From contig CBFDDF010000007.1 of the NCBI GenBank assembly GCA_965603495.1, forward strand, positions 1-64,000: a DNA stretch of 64,000 nt. The letters run 5' to 3'. This document shows, piece after piece, positions 62,974-64,000 of this stretch. The notes beneath the pieces are model-generated. The model was not told the origin of the DNA and made no database searches. It saw only the letters and a program-made list of their open reading frames with translations. The position numbers and the translations under genes are program-made. This DNA comes from Thiomicrorhabdus sp965603495. GTDB taxonomy: Bacteria > Pseudomonadota > Gammaproteobacteria > Thiomicrospirales > Thiomicrospiraceae. Each line of letters begins with the position of its first letter. The stretch's first letter is position 1.

Positions 62974-63830
62974 CGTTTACCATCTCCGCCAGCTTTAATG
63001 AGTAGAAGGTCTAAAATACGGTTCGGTAACAATCGTTTTAAAATGGAAAACGTGATGGTCGGTACCGTAACACGATAGCGAATTTTAGGTTTTTGGTTTT
63101 GCAAAGCATGCAACACACATTTAGTCACCGCTTCTGGTCCTAACGTAAAGGGTGCGCTTGGCCCTACGGTTTCTAGACGAGCCAGCATGGCTTGATAGCT
63201 GGCTTGATGGGCGCTGCCTTGCTGAGGAATCCAACGTTTAAACTGCTCGAAGGCATTTTTTCTGAAGTCAGAAATAATCGGCCCTGGTTCAATCAAACTC
63301 ACCTGAATATTATCTTTTTTAACTTCGAGTCGTAAGGTATCTGCAAAGCCTTCAATCGCAAATTTGCTGGCATTGTATGCGCCACGATACTGCATGGCGG
63401 CAAAGCCTAAAATAGAGCTGTTATAGATGATTTTTCCGCCGCCTTGCTTGCGCATAATCGGTACAACCAAATTGGTCAATTCCTGAGTGCCAAACACATT
63501 GGTTTGAAACTGATACTCCATCGCTTCACGGCTTAAATCTTCCACTGCACCCGGCAGACCAAATGCGCCATTATTAAATAACAGGTCAATTTTGCCTTGG
63601 GTTTCTAAGAGTACTTGATGTAAACCAGATTTGATCGATTGGCTATCCGCCAAATCGAGTTGCAAGCAGGTGAGGCCTTCATCGTTCAAACGTCTGACAT
63701 CTTCCTGTTTGCGACAGGTGGCAATTACTTGGTAACCCATTGATTGTAGGTGTTTGGCGCAATGATAGCCCATGCCCGTTGAGCAACCGGTGATAAGGAT
63801 GCTCGTTGTAGAAGGTGAATGTGTGGTCAT
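62970..63830 (-). CDS. Short-chain dehydrogenase/reductase
   Basis: The protein has 286 residues. The classical SDR pattern is seen: ILITGCSTGMGYHCAK (cofactor glycines TGxxxGxG), NNGAFG, Ser in YNSSILG and YNASK (catalytic Tyr and Lys). An arginine soon after the first strand (ATCRKQ) favours NADP(H). Substrate unknown; the long C-terminal region resembles retinol-dehydrogenase-like SDRs. No clear ribosome binding site. Confidence 0.9.
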   Translation of the reverse strand: MTTHSPSTTSILITGCSTGMGYHCAKHLQSMGYQVIATCRKQEDVRRLNDEGLTCLQLDLADSQSIKSGLHQVLLETQGKIDLLFNNGAFGLPGAVEDLSREAMEYQFQTNVFGTQELTNLVVPIMRKQGGGKIIYNSSILGFAAMQYRGAYNASKFAIEGFADTLRLEVKKDNIQVSLIEPGPIISDFRKNAFEQFKRWIPQQGSAHQASYQAMLARLETVGPSAPFTLGPEAVTKCVLHALQNQKPKIRYRVTVPTITFSILKRLLPNRILDLLLIKAGGDGKR

Positions 63831-64000
63831 GTGTAAAGCTCTCAGTTCAATTTGATAAATTGATTATAGGAGATTTATCCCATTGAGACTTCTATTTCAT
63901 ACGACTAATTCTTGCGCCTAGTTCATACCGCTAAATCTATTTGCTGAATCGTACCGATTTTACCATCCTCTGATAAAAACACCCCACTGGAAACCACTTG

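Overview
The window looks like a chromosomal segment of a gammaproteobacterium. Gene content and order (ssrA-smpB-ratA-rnfH-bamE-fur-recN-nadK-hrcA-grpE-dnaK-dnaJ-dapB and carA-carB-greA) and protein style suggest a Thiomicrospira/Hydrogenovibrio/Thiomicrorhabdus-type sulfur oxidiser. That genus-level placement is inference from recognition, not from a search.

Layout. 0-5.6 kb: tRNA-His, a class I glutamine amidotransferase, a decayed ORF, a membrane desaturase, a metallo-beta-lactamase-fold hydrolase, a TIM-barrel isomerase and an EamA exporter. 5.7-18.8 kb: a nitrogen-acquisition island. On the plus strand it has a NitT/TauT-type binding protein, a divergent creatininase-family hydrolase and a GlnT-type glutamine synthetase. 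Converging on these is a tight minus-strand operon: ABC permease, ABC ATPase, NikR-like regulator, two urea-amidolyase-associated proteins, a biotin-dependent carboxylase and allophanate hydrolase. The carboxylase has Asp where I expect urea carboxylases to have Asn, so I read the pathway as guanidine to carboxyguanidine to allophanate to ammonia and CO2. GlnT and perhaps the glutamate dehydrogenase at 24.9 kb would assimilate the ammonia. A -24/-12 (RpoN) promoter motif lies before the operon.

18.9-33 kb: a degraded copy of the hrpB 3' end, a small membrane/exported protein pair, birA, hrpB, glutamate dehydrogenase, photolyase and a DUF523/DUF1722 protein. Then comes a 3.8-kb interval bounded by a degraded copy of the tmRNA 3' end (28.8 kb) and the intact tmRNA gene (32.6 kb). 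It holds a response-regulator remnant and a FIST plus GGDEF/EAL signalling pair. This looks like the scar of an element that integrated at ssrA.

33-46 kb: housekeeping genes including the heat-shock cluster, with a CIRCE operator before hrcA and a sigma-32-like promoter before dnaK. 46-64 kb: redox proteins (TlpA-like, DsbA-like, an MsrA-thioredoxin-MsrB lipoprotein), the AmmeMemoRadiSam trio, carA-carB-greA with an attenuator-like leader, and assorted enzymes.

The most striking signal belongs to no gene. The perfect 12-bp palindrome ACCAGGCCTGGT occurs 15 times, with roughly nine more one- or two-mismatch copies. About 0.004 exact copies are expected by chance in 64 kb. Copies are spread over intergenic and coding DNA; inside genes they are read only as [D/N]QAW or PGLV. 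I propose a dispersed, functionally maintained motif: an uptake-like signal, a chromosome-organisation site or a modification-linked site.
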